Assembly: GCF_004023625.1 (NCBI RefSeq)
Contig: NZ_RPDJ01000020.1
Coordinates: forward strand, 124,001-188,000
Direction of reading: 5' to 3'
From: Streptomyces cavernae
GTDB lineage: Bacteria; Actinomycetota; Actinomycetes; Streptomycetales; Streptomycetaceae
DNA: 64,000 nt
In this document: piece after piece, positions 33,674 through 43,094 of the stretch
Position numbering within the stretch: position 1 is the first letter of the stretch
How the letters are laid out: the number at the start of each line of letters is the position of its first letter
Notes under the pieces: model-generated
The model's input: the letters and a program-made list of their open reading frames with translations, nothing else
What the model was told of the DNA's origin: nothing
The model's database searches: none
Position numbers and translations under genes: made by a program

Positions 33674-35782
33674 TCATCCGGAAGTCCCTACGGCCTTGGA
33701 AGTCCCGGCGGATGACTTCACGCCCTTCCTCAGGAAGCCCATGTCCTCGTAGACCGGTGTCTGGAAGCCGAACGAGCCGGCGTTCGCCAGGTCGGTGCGG
33801 GTGGCGGTCAGTTGGGGGCGCTGGTAGAGGGGGATCGAGCCGGCCGAGGCCCAGATGTGGGCGTCGGCCTTGCGCATCAGGGTGCGGGACTCGCCTTCGT
33901 CCAGTTCGGCGATGGCCTGTTCGAAGAGCTGGTCGATGCGGTCGGTGCCGACCCGGCTGTAGTTCTGCTCGACGGAGAGCGCCCCGTCGGCGCCGGGCAC
34001 CGGCTTGGCGTAGATCGGGCGGGCGTCGGTGGCCGGGAAGGCGGAGGCGGGCCAGGAGTACAGCGCCAGGTCGAACTGGCCGGAGGCGATGTGGTCCTTG
34101 AAGTAGCTCGCGTCGGAGACCTTCGTCACCTCGGTGCGGATGCCCACGCGTTCCAGCATCGTGACGATCCGGGTGCCGACCGCGCGCAGTGACTCCGTGC
34201 CCGGGCCGGACGGCAGCACGAACCGGAGGCTGAGCGGCTTGCCGTCCTTGGCGAGGCCGCCGGGGCCGGGGGCCGCCGTGCCCTTGGGTGCGTACGCGCC
34301 GGGGGCGCCGCCCCGGCGGGGGTCCTGCCAGGCGTCGTGCTGCCTGGCCTGGTTCCGTTCGTCCTGGTCGCCCGGGGAGCCGGGCTGGTCGCCGGTGGAG
34401 TCGGGCTGGTCGCCGTCGGAGTCGGGCCGGGCCGAGGGGGCGCCCGGCTCGGGGGCCCTGCCGGGGTACTGCTCGTGGGGTGCCTCGCCGGGCTTGTCGT
34501 CTTCGCCGACGAGGTACGTACCGTCGTCCGGGGACGCCGTCCGGCCCTCGCCCTCCTCGGGTCCCTCGGCTCCTGCCGCCTTCTTCTCCTTCTGCTCCGG
34601 CTCCTGCTTGTCGACCGCCCCGCCGGGCACCCACCCGGCGTCGGCGAGCAGTGCCCGCGCCGCGTCGGTGTCCTGGCCGCCGAGGGCCGCGCTGTTGTCG
34701 GCGTACACCGGCTGCCCGGCGAGGGCGAGGTGGCTGCCGACCGGCGCCGCGGGCAGTCCCAGCGGTTTCAGGACGATCCGGGCCAGTTCGTCGCGGTTCA
34801 GGGCGCGGGCGACGGCGCGGCGGACGCGTTCGTCGGCGAGCGGGCCCTCGGATCCGTTCAGGGCGAGCTGGGTGTAGGCGGGTTCGAGGGACTTGCGCAC
34901 GTCGAATCCGCGCAGTTCACGGGTGCCCGCCTGTTCCGGGTCGAGCTCGGCGAGGTCGACCCGGCCGGCGGCGAGGGCGGCGGGGCGCTGTCCGCGCGGG
35001 ACGGCCCGCAGGACGAGTTCGTCGAGCTTGGCGGGACGGCCCCACCAGCGGTTGTTGCGGGCGAGGGTGACGTCGCCGGCGGCGCGGTCGATCTTGCGGA
35101 TCGTGAACGGGCCGGCGGTGACCGCCAGCTTGCGGCGGACGTCGTCGTTGAAGGCGTCCGGGCTGCCCATGACGTCCTTCGGGTACAGCGGAGAGAACAG
35201 GGAGCGCCAGTCCGCGTAGGGCTTGTCGAAGGTGACCCGGACCTCCAGGTCGCCGGCGCCGCGCTCGATCTTCTGGATGCGGTCGTAGCCGGCGTTGCGG
35301 GCGGTCCAGTACGCGGTGTCCCGGCCGGACAGGGCGCGCCACTGGGCGACGAAGTCGGCGGCGCCGATGTCGCGGCCGTCGCTCCAGACGGCTTCCTGGT
35401 TGAGCTTGTAGAGCACCACCTGGCGCGGCTCGCGCTCGATGACCTCGGCGGACTCCAGGTAGTCGGGATTGCGCTCGGGGCGGCCGTTCTCGTCGAGCCG
35501 GAACATGGCGGGGAGTACGGCGCCGGCGATGCGCGAGGTGGCGTCGTCGGCGTCGGCCTGGAAGACGTTGAGGGTCTCCGGGACGGCGTCCACGGCCCAG
35601 TGCAGGGTGCCGCCCTCGGCGATGCGGTCGCGGGCGGCGGGGGCGATGTCCTGGGGGGCCGCGGGCCTGCCCGCCTCCTCGTCCCCGCTGCACGCGGTGA
35701 GGGTGGGCATCGCGAGCGCGGCGGTCGCGAGGAGGGCGACGGAGCGCAGGGCGGCGCGCAGTCTGACGCCGTCGTGGGTCAT
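33674..35782 (-). CDS. orphan ABC-transporter-family substrate-binding lipoprotein with large disordered insertion
   Basis: 702-residue SBP_bac_5-type lipoprotein. The signal peptide ends in the lipobox MPTLTACSGDE. The fold is recognisable from LHWAVDAVPETLNVFQAD, LYKLNQEAVWSDGRDIGAAD and ALNRDELARIVL. Between about residues 390 and 525 there is a Glu/Pro/Gly/Asp-rich low-complexity insertion (GDQPDSTGDQPGSPGDQDER) interrupting the domain. ATG at 35782 has GGAGGT 10 bases upstream. No permease or ATPase genes adjoin it, so it may feed the nearby peptide transporter or act as a sensor. A 17-bp palindrome lies 80 bp upstream. Confidence 0.85.
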   Translation of the reverse strand: MTHDGVRLRAALRSVALLATAALAMPTLTACSGDEEAGRPAAPQDIAPAARDRIAEGGTLHWAVDAVPETLNVFQADADDATSRIAGAVLPAMFRLDENGRPERNPDYLESAEVIEREPRQVVLYKLNQEAVWSDGRDIGAADFVAQWRALSGRDTAYWTARNAGYDRIQKIERGAGDLEVRVTFDKPYADWRSLFSPLYPKDVMGSPDAFNDDVRRKLAVTAGPFTIRKIDRAAGDVTLARNNRWWGRPAKLDELVLRAVPRGQRPAALAAGRVDLAELDPEQAGTRELRGFDVRKSLEPAYTQLALNGSEGPLADERVRRAVARALNRDELARIVLKPLGLPAAPVGSHLALAGQPVYADNSAALGGQDTDAARALLADAGWVPGGAVDKQEPEQKEKKAAGAEGPEEGEGRTASPDDGTYLVGEDDKPGEAPHEQYPGRAPEPGAPSARPDSDGDQPDSTGDQPGSPGDQDERNQARQHDAWQDPRRGGAPGAYAPKGTAAPGPGGLAKDGKPLSLRFVLPSGPGTESLRAVGTRIVTMLERVGIRTEVTKVSDASYFKDHIASGQFDLALYSWPASAFPATDARPIYAKPVPGADGALSVEQNYSRVGTDRIDQLFEQAIAELDEGESRTLMRKADAHIWASAGSIPLYQRPQLTATRTDLANAGSFGFQTPVYEDMGFLRKGVKSSAGTSKAVGTSG

Positions 35783-36151
35783 CAACGGGTACCTCCGGGC
35801 TCGCCCGGCCGCGGTTGCTGGTTCCGGCCGGAATGATCACGTCTGGTGCGATTTGGATGTCTGATGTTGATCACATCAATGGGGCACCAGCGTTCGAGGG
35901 CGGCCGTGACGACACGGCGGGGCGGAACCGAACCCCACCCGACCGGAGCAAGGGTTTTCGCCCGCTGGAACGGAAGGGGCGGATGGGGCGCGCGCAAGGG
36001 CGCACAGACCCCACTTCGGGGGCGTGCGTAGGGGTGAGATCCGGGAATCGGTGCACGCGCCTTCACAAGTGCGGATGTGACGCGCGACACTCTCACGTGC
36101 ATGAACGTTGCCACTGGGGCCGCCGGGCCCCCGGAAGCGAGGGCAAGTCTC
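35783..36151. promoter_or_regulatory. divergent control region with 17-bp palindrome
   Basis: 369 bp between divergent genes. At 35862-35878, TGATGT-TGATC-ACATCA is a perfect 6+6 palindrome placed to act as an operator for the solute-binding protein gene. The cognate regulator is not identified. The rest is G-rich with no other recognised site. Confidence 0.5.
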
Positions 36152-36439
36152 ATGTCCGTTAGCGAAGACCTGACATCGGTCCAGCGCTGCCTCGAGGATC
36201 TGTTCCGTTCCGTGGCACGGCTGGAACAGCAGGTGGGCGGGAGTCTGGAGATGCGCAGGGTGCGCCACGACGCCAACCATCTGCGCGAGAGCGTCGCACT
36301 GCTGCGCGAGGCGGCGCAGGGGCACACCGTGCCCAAACGCCCCGACCTTGTGACCATCCCCGACGACCCCTACGACCAATCGCTGTGGCGTGACTCCGAC
36401 GACGAGGGGCTGGGCGCCAGCGACCGCCACGCACCCTGA
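36152..36439 (+). CDS. small conserved actinobacterial protein, unknown function
   Basis: 95 residues. A helical N-terminal half likely forms a coiled coil (TSVQRCLEDLFRSVARLEQQ), and an acidic C-terminus ends in DSDDEGLGASDRHAP. I recognise it as a Streptomyces conserved hypothetical but not its role. ATG at 36152 has GAGGG at about 7 bases upstream. Longer forms from ATG 36101 or GTG 36077 are possible but lack such a site. Confidence 0.65.
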   Translation: MSVSEDLTSVQRCLEDLFRSVARLEQQVGGSLEMRRVRHDANHLRESVALLREAAQGHTVPKRPDLVTIPDDPYDQSLWRDSDDEGLGASDRHAP

Positions 36440-36503
36440 GCAACGACGACCACCGGCGAGTGAGCAGAGGGGGCGCGTCGGTGACGAGGGGCCGCGGGAC
36501 ATC

Positions 36504-36540
36504 TCCCTGCTCGAGAGAAGTCGAGAGCTTGGGGGAGCGC
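36504..36540. repeat. dispersed palindromic repeat, short version
   Basis: CCCTGCTCGAGAGAAGTCGA then GAGCTTGGGGGAGCG, a further copy of the family seen at 4611, 10777, 17788, 27449, 44868 and 62850. It lies in the leader of the sdhCAB operon. Confidence 0.6.
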
Positions 36541-36642
36541 GGAACCCCGAAGACGGAGGGGCGAGCACGATCGGCAGCTCGACACCGACAACAGGCGCCC
36601 CTGAGGCGAACCGAGCCCTGAAAAAAGGGGAGGTCAAGCAGA

Positions 36643-37464
36643 TTGGCCACCGATACCGAGCCACATCTGAACAGCGGCGGCGTACGCGGTGGTACGCGTG
36701 CCGCGATCACCGCGCCGCATCTGCGAACCGACCGCTGGTGGCTGGCCCCGGCCGCCACCGCCGCCGGGCTGCTGGCCTTCGTCGTCTATTCGACGTGGCG
36801 GGCGTTCGCGAACGCGGACTATTACGCGGCCCCGTATGTCTCGCCGTTCTACTCGCCGTGTCTGGCCGAGAACTGCGCCGAGATGCGCGCGGGCCCGAAC
36901 TGGGATCTCTTCGGGAGCTGGTGGGGCATCTCTCCCGCCATCATCATCCTGATCTTCCCACTGGGCTTCCGTCTGACCTGTTACTACTACCGCAAGGCGT
37001 ACTACCGCGGCTTCTGGGCCTCGCCCCCGGCCTGCGCGGTCGCCGAGCCGCACAAGAAGTACACCGGTGAGACCCGCTTCCCGCTGGTCCTGCAGAACAT
37101 CCACCGCTACTTCTTCTACGCCGCGCTGCTCGTCGCCGGAATCCTGACGTACGACACCGTGCTCGCCTTCCGCGACGAGAGCTACCAGTGGGGCCACATG
37201 GGCCTGGGCACCTTGGTGTTCCTGGTCAACATCCTGCTGATCTGGGCGTACACCCTGTCGTGCCACTCGTGCCGGCACATCGTCGGCGGCAAGCTCAAAC
37301 ACTTCTCCAAGCACCCCGTGCGCTACCGGATGTGGCAGTTCGTCGGGAAGCTGAACGCCCGCCACATGCTGCTGGCCTGGGCGTCCCTGGTGAGCGTCGC
37401 GCTCGCCGACTTCTACGTGTACCTGGTCGCGTCCGGTGCCTTCGACGATCCGAGGTTCTTCTGA
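36643..37464 (+). CDS. sdhC: succinate dehydrogenase membrane anchor subunit (Sdh1 type, Rv0249c-like)
   Basis: 273-residue membrane subunit that passes electrons from the Fe-S subunit to quinone. About five helices are visible, including APAATAAGLLAFVVYSTW, AIIILIFPLGF, FFYAALLVAGILTYD and LVFLVNILLIWAYTL. His residues in the helices and loops (NIHRYFF, CRHIVGG, ARHMLL) could bind haem. It matches the mycobacterial Sdh1 anchor rather than the short SdhC/SdhD pair. TTG start at 36643 behind GGGGAGG. The stop overlaps the sdhA start as TGATG. Confidence 0.88.
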   Translation: MATDTEPHLNSGGVRGGTRAAITAPHLRTDRWWLAPAATAAGLLAFVVYSTWRAFANADYYAAPYVSPFYSPCLAENCAEMRAGPNWDLFGSWWGISPAIIILIFPLGFRLTCYYYRKAYYRGFWASPPACAVAEPHKKYTGETRFPLVLQNIHRYFFYAALLVAGILTYDTVLAFRDESYQWGHMGLGTLVFLVNILLIWAYTLSCHSCRHIVGGKLKHFSKHPVRYRMWQFVGKLNARHMLLAWASLVSVALADFYVYLVASGAFDDPRFF

Positions 37465-39434
37465 TGTCCGTAGTCGACCGACAGGAGTGGGACGTCGTCG
37501 TGGTCGGCGCGGGCGGCGCCGGTCTCCGGGCCGCCATCGAGGCACGCGAGAGCGGCGCGCGCACCGCCGTGATCTGCAAGTCGCTGTTCGGCAAGGCCCA
37601 CACGGTGATGGCCGAGGGCGGCATCGCCGCGGCGATGGGCAACGTCAACGCGGGCGACAACTGGCAGGTCCACTTCCGCGACACCATGCGCGGCGGGAAG
37701 TTCCTGAACCAGTGGCGCATGGCCGAACTGCACGCGCAGGAGGCCCCGGACCGGGTGTGGGAGCTGGAGACCTGGGGCGCCCTGTTCGACCGTACGAAGG
37801 ACGGCCGGATCTCCCAGCGCAACTTCGGCGGCCATGAGTACCCGCGGCTCGCGCACGTCGGCGACCGCACCGGCCTGGAGCTGATCCGCACGCTGCAGCA
37901 GAAGATCGTCTCGCTGCAGCAGGAGGACCACCGGGAGACCGGTGACTACGAGTCCCGGCTGAAGGTGTTCCAGGAGTGCACCGTCACCCGGGTCCTCAAG
38001 GACGGGCAGCGGGTCTCCGGGGTGTTCGGCTACGAGCGCGAGTCCGGGCGTTTCTTCGTCCTGGAGGCCCCCGCCGTGGTGATCGCCACCGGCGGGATCG
38101 GCAAGTCCTTCAAGGTGACGTCCAACTCGTGGGAGTACACCGGTGACGGGCACGCGCTGGCGCTGCTCGCCGGGGCACCCCTGCTGAACATGGAGTTCGT
38201 GCAGTTCCACCCGACGGGCATGGTCTGGCCGCCGTCGGTGAAGGGCATCCTCGTCACCGAGTCCGTACGCGGTGACGGCGGGGTGCTCAGGAACTCCGAG
38301 GGCAAGCGGTTCATGTTCGACTACATCCCGGACGTCTTCAAGGAGAAGTACGCGGAGTCCGAGGAGGAGGGCGACCGCTGGTACGAGGACCCGGACAACA
38401 ACCGGCGACCGCCCGAACTGCTGCCGCGCGACGAGGTGGCGCGGGCGATCAACGCCGAGGTGAAGGCGGGCCGCGGTTCCCCGCACGGCGGTGTCTTCCT
38501 GGACGTGTCCACACGGATGCCGGCGGAGGTCATCCGGCGCCGGCTGCCGTCGATGTACCACCAGTTCAAGGAGCTGGCGGACGTCGACATCACCGCCGAG
38601 GCGATGGAGGTCGGGCCTACCTGTCACTACGTGATGGGCGGGATCGCCGTCGAGTCGGACACCGCGGCGGCCCGTGGGGTGCCGGGGCTGTTCGCGGCTG
38701 GTGAGGTGGCGGGCGGTATGCACGGCTCCAACCGGCTCGGCGGCAACTCCCTGTCCGACCTGCTGGTCTTCGGTCGGCGGGCCGGACTGCACGCGGCCCG
38801 CTATGCGGCCGACCTGGGCGCACGGCCGCCCGTGGACGACGCGCAGGTGGATCTGGCGGCGGCGGAGGCACTGCGGCCGTTCTCCGCGGAGGTGCCCCCC
38901 GACGACTACCCACCGGAGAACCCGTACACCCTGCACCAGGAGCTCCAGCAGACGATGCACGACCTGGTCGGGATCATCCGGCGGAAGGCCGAGATGAAAC
39001 AGGCCCTGGGCAAGCTGGCCGATCTCCGGGTACGGGCCCGGTGGGCCGGCGTCGAGGGCCACCGGCAGTTCAACCCGGGCTGGCACCTGGCACTCGACCT
39101 GCGCAACATGCTGCTGGTCAGCGAGTGCATCGCGCGGGCAGCCCTGGAGCGCACCGAGTCGCGCGGCGGGCACACCCGCGAGGACTACCCCGCAATGGAC
39201 CGGGAGTGGCGGCGCCTGAACCTGCTGTGCCGGCTCGCCGACCCCAGCGGCGAACTCGCGGCGTCGGATCCCGTGAGCGGCCAGATCGAGCTGGTGCGGG
39301 AGACCACCGAGCCCATCAGGGACGACCTGCTCGCTCTCTTCGAGAAGGAGGAACTGGTGAAGTACCTCTCCGAGGAGGAGGTCGTCGAGCCGGAGACGGA
39401 GCGGGAAGGAGAAGGTTCCCGTGAGCAGCTATGA
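37464..39434 (+). CDS. sdhA: succinate dehydrogenase/fumarate reductase flavoprotein subunit
   Basis: 656-residue FAD-binding catalytic subunit oxidising succinate. FAD fold VVVVGAGGAGLRAAIEA; covalent-FAD histidine region SLFGKAHTVMAEGGIAAAMG; active-site segments FVQFHPTGM and HYVMGGIAVESDT; C-terminal GSNRLGGNSLSDLLVFG. The ATG overlaps the stop of the membrane anchor gene (TGATG), and its 3' end overlaps sdhB by 14 bp, so the operon is translationally coupled. Confidence 0.95.
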   Translation: MSVVDRQEWDVVVVGAGGAGLRAAIEARESGARTAVICKSLFGKAHTVMAEGGIAAAMGNVNAGDNWQVHFRDTMRGGKFLNQWRMAELHAQEAPDRVWELETWGALFDRTKDGRISQRNFGGHEYPRLAHVGDRTGLELIRTLQQKIVSLQQEDHRETGDYESRLKVFQECTVTRVLKDGQRVSGVFGYERESGRFFVLEAPAVVIATGGIGKSFKVTSNSWEYTGDGHALALLAGAPLLNMEFVQFHPTGMVWPPSVKGILVTESVRGDGGVLRNSEGKRFMFDYIPDVFKEKYAESEEEGDRWYEDPDNNRRPPELLPRDEVARAINAEVKAGRGSPHGGVFLDVSTRMPAEVIRRRLPSMYHQFKELADVDITAEAMEVGPTCHYVMGGIAVESDTAAARGVPGLFAAGEVAGGMHGSNRLGGNSLSDLLVFGRRAGLHAARYAADLGARPPVDDAQVDLAAAEALRPFSAEVPPDDYPPENPYTLHQELQQTMHDLVGIIRRKAEMKQALGKLADLRVRARWAGVEGHRQFNPGWHLALDLRNMLLVSECIARAALERTESRGGHTREDYPAMDREWRRLNLLCRLADPSGELAASDPVSGQIELVRETTEPIRDDLLALFEKEELVKYLSEEEVVEPETEREGEGSREQL

Positions 39435-40191
39435 GGCCCGCTTCAAGGTGTGGCGGGGCGATGTGCAGGGGGGCGGCCTGGAGGACTTCAAGGTCGAGGT
39501 CAACGACGGCGAGGTGGTGCTGGACATCATCCACCGGCTGCAGGCCACCCAGGCTCCCGACCTGGCGGTGCGCTGGAACTGCAAGGCGGGCAAGTGCGGT
39601 TCGTGCTCGGCGGAGATCAACGGTCGGCCGCGGCTGATGTGCATGACCCGGATGTCGGTGTTCGACCGGGCGGAGACGATCACGGTCACTCCGCTGCGGG
39701 CCTTCCCGGTGGTCCGCGACCTGGTCACGGACGTCGGCTTCAACTACACCAAGGCCCGGGAGGTCCCGTCCTTCGTACCGCCCGCGGACCTCGGTCCCGG
39801 CGAGTACCGGATGATGCAGGAGGACGTGGACCGCTCGCAGGAGTTCCGCAAGTGCATCGAGTGCTTCCTGTGCCAGGACACCTGCCATGTGGTCCGTGAC
39901 CACGAGGAGAACAAGACGGCGTTCGCGGGACCGCGCTTCCTGATGCGGGTCGCGGAGCTGGACATGCACCCCCTCGACGCGGCCCAGGAAACCGGCCTGG
40001 ACCGCAAACGCACGGCTCAGGACGAGCACGGCCTCGGCTACTGCAACATCACCAAGTGCTGTACGGAGGTCTGCCCCGAAGGCATCAAGATCACGGACAA
40101 CGCCCTGATCCCCCTGAAGGAGAGGGCGGTCGACCGCAAGTACGACCCGCTGGTGTGGCTGGGCTCGAAGATCCGCAGGCGTTCTTCGTAG
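39421..40191 (+). CDS. sdhB: succinate dehydrogenase/fumarate reductase iron-sulfur subunit
   Basis: 256-residue Fe-S subunit linking the flavoprotein to the quinone site. [2Fe-2S] ligands C54, C59, C62 and C74 (WNCKAGKCGSCSAE); C145, C148, C151 and C155 (RKCIECFLCQDTC), with C208 and C214/C218 further on, for the [4Fe-4S] and [3Fe-4S] clusters. GTG start at 39421 inside the end of sdhA, behind GAAGGAGAAGG. Last gene of the operon. Confidence 0.95.
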   Translation: MSSYEARFKVWRGDVQGGGLEDFKVEVNDGEVVLDIIHRLQATQAPDLAVRWNCKAGKCGSCSAEINGRPRLMCMTRMSVFDRAETITVTPLRAFPVVRDLVTDVGFNYTKAREVPSFVPPADLGPGEYRMMQEDVDRSQEFRKCIECFLCQDTCHVVRDHEENKTAFAGPRFLMRVAELDMHPLDAAQETGLDRKRTAQDEHGLGYCNITKCCTEVCPEGIKITDNALIPLKERAVDRKYDPLVWLGSKIRRRSS

Positions 40192-40508
40192 CGGTCCGCC
40201 GGCGAGAGTGCCGCCGACTGCTGACCGGGCAGGCCGGCGCCGGCCTGCCCGGTCAGCATGCCCACGATGAAGGTGGCCCCGCCGGCGGCCACGGCCGCCG
40301 CGCACGGGTCATGGGCGCCCTCGGCTCGGGCGCCGAGGGCGCGCCGCAGCGACTGCAGTTCCCCGCCTTGCCCCGCCTTGCCCCCTCGGCCGAGCGGCTT
40401 CGGGGAAGCGCAGGCACGGGAAACCTCGGGCACGGCCGCCCTGGTTCCCGACGACGGCGTGTCCGGGAAGGGAAGCGACTCGCGGACACGTCGTGGTCCC
40501 GAGGCACC
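40192..40508. other. gene-free interval between convergent genes
   Basis: 317 bp. Apart from the sdh terminator it holds CCGCCTTGCCC duplicated near 40362-40383 and a weak TTCCCG/CGGGAA pair near 40445-40470. Nothing else recognised. Confidence 0.4.
40219..40258 (+). terminator. strong terminator of sdhCAB
   Basis: Perfect 18-bp stem (left arm TGCTGACCGGGCAGGCCG) around a GCGC loop, 28 bp after the sdhB stop. The longest perfect hairpin in the window. Confidence 0.8.
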
Positions 40509-43094
40509 CTAGAAGAGGCTCAGCAACGCCTCTGCCGGGTCCGTGAGGCCGTGTTCGCCGCCGGGGAGCGGGAGTTCGAACCAGACCGTCTTGCCGCGTG
40601 GTGTGCGCCGTGAGCCCCAGGCCGCGCTCAGCAGGCCGACCAGTTGGAGCCCGCGGCCGCCCTCGTCGGTGTCGCGGGCCCGGCGCCTGCGCGGCTGGAC
40701 CAGCCCGGCGTCCCAGACCTCGCACACCATGGTGCGGTCCAGCAGCAGCCGCAGCCTGATCTCCCCCTCGCCGTAGCGGAGGGCGTTGGTGACGAGCTCG
40801 CTGACGAGGAGTTCCGCGGTGTCGACGAGCGCTTCGAGGTCCCAGCTGACCAGTTGTGCCCTCGCGTACTCGCGCGCCCGGCCCACGCTGCGCGGTTCGC
40901 GCGGCAGGGTCCAGTCGCCGACGGACTCGGCGGGCAGCCCTTGGACACGTGCCATCAGCAGAGCGATGTCGTCCTCGCCGTGGTGGGTGTCGAGGGTGTT
41001 GAGCACGTGGTCGCAGACGTCCTCGAGGGGACGGGAGGGATCGGTGAGCGCGCCGACGAAAGCCTGCAGGCCCTCGTCCAGAGGATGGTCGCGCGATTCG
41101 ACCAGTCCATCCGTGTAGAGCGCCAAAAGCGCACCCTCCGGAAGCTCGACTTCCACCTCCTCGAAGGGCTCACCGCCGACACCGAGCGGCATGCCGGGCG
41201 GCACGTCGAGCATGAGCGCGCTCTCGCCCGGCTCCACGAGCACGGGCGGCAGATGCCCCGCGTTGGCGAAGGTGCACCGCCGGGTGACGGAGTCGTAGAC
41301 CGCGTACACACAGGTCGCGAGGTACACCTCGGAGAGGTCGGCGTCCCGCGGCTGCCGGGCGGCACGGGTGGCCTGCTGCACTCCGCCGGGGGTGCCGAGG
41401 CCGCGGGCGATCTCGTCCAGTGCCGAGAGCACCTCGGCGGGTTCCAGGTCGAGCAGGGCCAGCGTCCTCACGGCCGTGCGGAGTTCACCCATCGCCACCG
41501 CCGCGCGCAGGCCGCGGCCCATCACGTCGCCGACGACCAGGGCCGTGCGGTGGCCGGGGAGTTCGATCACGTCGAACCAGTCGCCGCCGACCTCCGTCGC
41601 CGCGTTCCCGGGCAGATAGCGGCAGGCGATGTCGAGACCGGCGGCCTCGGGGTCGCCCGGTGGGAGGAGGGAGCGCTGGAGGATCAGCGCGCGCTCGTGT
41701 TCGCGCCGGTAGAGCCGTGCGTTGTCGATGCAGACCGCGGCGCGCGCCGCCAGTTCCACCGCGAGCGCCCGGTCGCGTTCGCTGAACGGCTCGCTGCCCT
41801 TGGTCCGGGAGAACTGCACCAGTCCGACGACGGTGTCGTGCGCGACCATCGGCACGGCGAGGGTGGACTGGATGAGCCCGCCCTCCTCGGGTATCTGCTG
41901 CGGGCGCGCGGTGCGCAGGGCGTCGGCGCAGGGCGAGTTGAACGGGTAGTGGTGGACGGCGCCCACGGACACGTGCGTGGGACCGCCGAGCGACGGGGAG
42001 TCGGAGACGGCGCTGGCGAAGGCCACCCGCCGCAACTCCGCGCTGCCGTCGGCCAGTCCGGGCGGGGTCTCGTCGCCCGCCAGGAGCCCCTGGTAGAGGT
42101 CGACGGCGGCGAGGTCGCAGAAGCCGGGGACGGAGACGTCGAGGAGTTCTCGGGCGGTGGTCTCCAGGTCGAGGGAGTTGCCGATGCGGGCGCCGGCCTC
42201 GTTCAGAAGGGCCAGGTTGCGCCGGGCGTTAGCGGCCTCACGGGCGGCGGCGCGGCGCTGGGTGATGTCGGTTCCCAGCCAGGCGATCCCGATGGGACGA
42301 CCGGAGCCGCTGTGTACGCGATAGAGATTGATCGACCAGTTGCGTCGCTCGTCCGATCCGGGCAACGAGCCGGTGATCAGCATTTCAGTGACCGACTCAC
42401 CGGTTTCCAGCACCCGGCGCAAGGTGGCGACGACACGCTCGGCCTCGGGGCTGGTCAGATAGTCGTGGACGGTGCGGCCCCGGTGGTCGTCGGGTGCGCC
42501 GCCGAAGAGCGAGGCGAAGCGCTGGTTGACCCGACGGACCTTCAGATCGGTGTCGAGCAGAAGGAATCCGAAAGGACATTGGCCGAAAATGGCCTGCGAG
42601 GCGGCAAGATCCGTCTCTATCCGGCGGAGGATATGGACGTCGACGACGATGCACAGGGCCGCCCGCTCGCCCTCCTCGGTCCGCGTCGGCATCACATAGA
42701 CCTCGGCGAGCCCTTCCTTCATGTCCCCCGGCACCACGCCGCGCGCGGACTCCGGCAGCGTGAAGGAGACAATTCCGGTCCACTCCCGGCCGTCGAGTAT
42801 CTCGGCCATCTTCCGGTGACCGTGTTCGCGCATCTCCGGAGCGACGAACGCCGCGATGGGATCGAGACCGATCGCCTGGTCAGCCGGTACGCCGAAGAGT
42901 TGCTCGGCCCGCAGACTCCACTGGTCGACCAGTCCGTCCGGACCGATCGAGAACGAGGCCACCTTGATGTAGTCGTAGATGGAGCCGGGCGGACTGCTCT
43001 GCCATATCGCGTCGGCGGCGCCGTCCTCGACCCCGCCCGTCCGACCGTCCGACGGGTCCTCGGACCCCGTGGCCCTCGCTGGTATCTCGCTCAC
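40509..43094 (-). CDS. PAS-PAS-GAF-SpoIIE phosphatase with fused anti-sigma kinase domain
   Basis: 861-residue cytoplasmic multidomain regulator. Order: PAS (about 45-150, ASFSIGPDGLVDQWSLRAEQ), PAS (about 165-290, SQAIFGQCPFGFLLLDTDLK), GAF (about 300-470), PP2C/SpoIIE serine phosphatase (about 490-705, with GGDWFDVI, DVMGRGL and LYTDGLVE), and a C-terminal HATPase of the RsbW type (about 715-845, ELVSELVTNALRYG and EGGRGLQLV). Such proteins both dephosphorylate and phosphorylate anti-anti-sigma factors in response to small-molecule or redox input. GTG at 43094 behind GGAGGGG. A stand-alone kinase lies just upstream, and a 23-bp repeat array with a palindrome lies in the promoter region. Confidence 0.88.
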   Translation of the reverse strand: MSEIPARATGSEDPSDGRTGGVEDGAADAIWQSSPPGSIYDYIKVASFSIGPDGLVDQWSLRAEQLFGVPADQAIGLDPIAAFVAPEMREHGHRKMAEILDGREWTGIVSFTLPESARGVVPGDMKEGLAEVYVMPTRTEEGERAALCIVVDVHILRRIETDLAASQAIFGQCPFGFLLLDTDLKVRRVNQRFASLFGGAPDDHRGRTVHDYLTSPEAERVVATLRRVLETGESVTEMLITGSLPGSDERRNWSINLYRVHSGSGRPIGIAWLGTDITQRRAAAREAANARRNLALLNEAGARIGNSLDLETTARELLDVSVPGFCDLAAVDLYQGLLAGDETPPGLADGSAELRRVAFASAVSDSPSLGGPTHVSVGAVHHYPFNSPCADALRTARPQQIPEEGGLIQSTLAVPMVAHDTVVGLVQFSRTKGSEPFSERDRALAVELAARAAVCIDNARLYRREHERALILQRSLLPPGDPEAAGLDIACRYLPGNAATEVGGDWFDVIELPGHRTALVVGDVMGRGLRAAVAMGELRTAVRTLALLDLEPAEVLSALDEIARGLGTPGGVQQATRAARQPRDADLSEVYLATCVYAVYDSVTRRCTFANAGHLPPVLVEPGESALMLDVPPGMPLGVGGEPFEEVEVELPEGALLALYTDGLVESRDHPLDEGLQAFVGALTDPSRPLEDVCDHVLNTLDTHHGEDDIALLMARVQGLPAESVGDWTLPREPRSVGRAREYARAQLVSWDLEALVDTAELLVSELVTNALRYGEGEIRLRLLLDRTMVCEVWDAGLVQPRRRRARDTDEGGRGLQLVGLLSAAWGSRRTPRGKTVWFELPLPGGEHGLTDPAEALLSLF

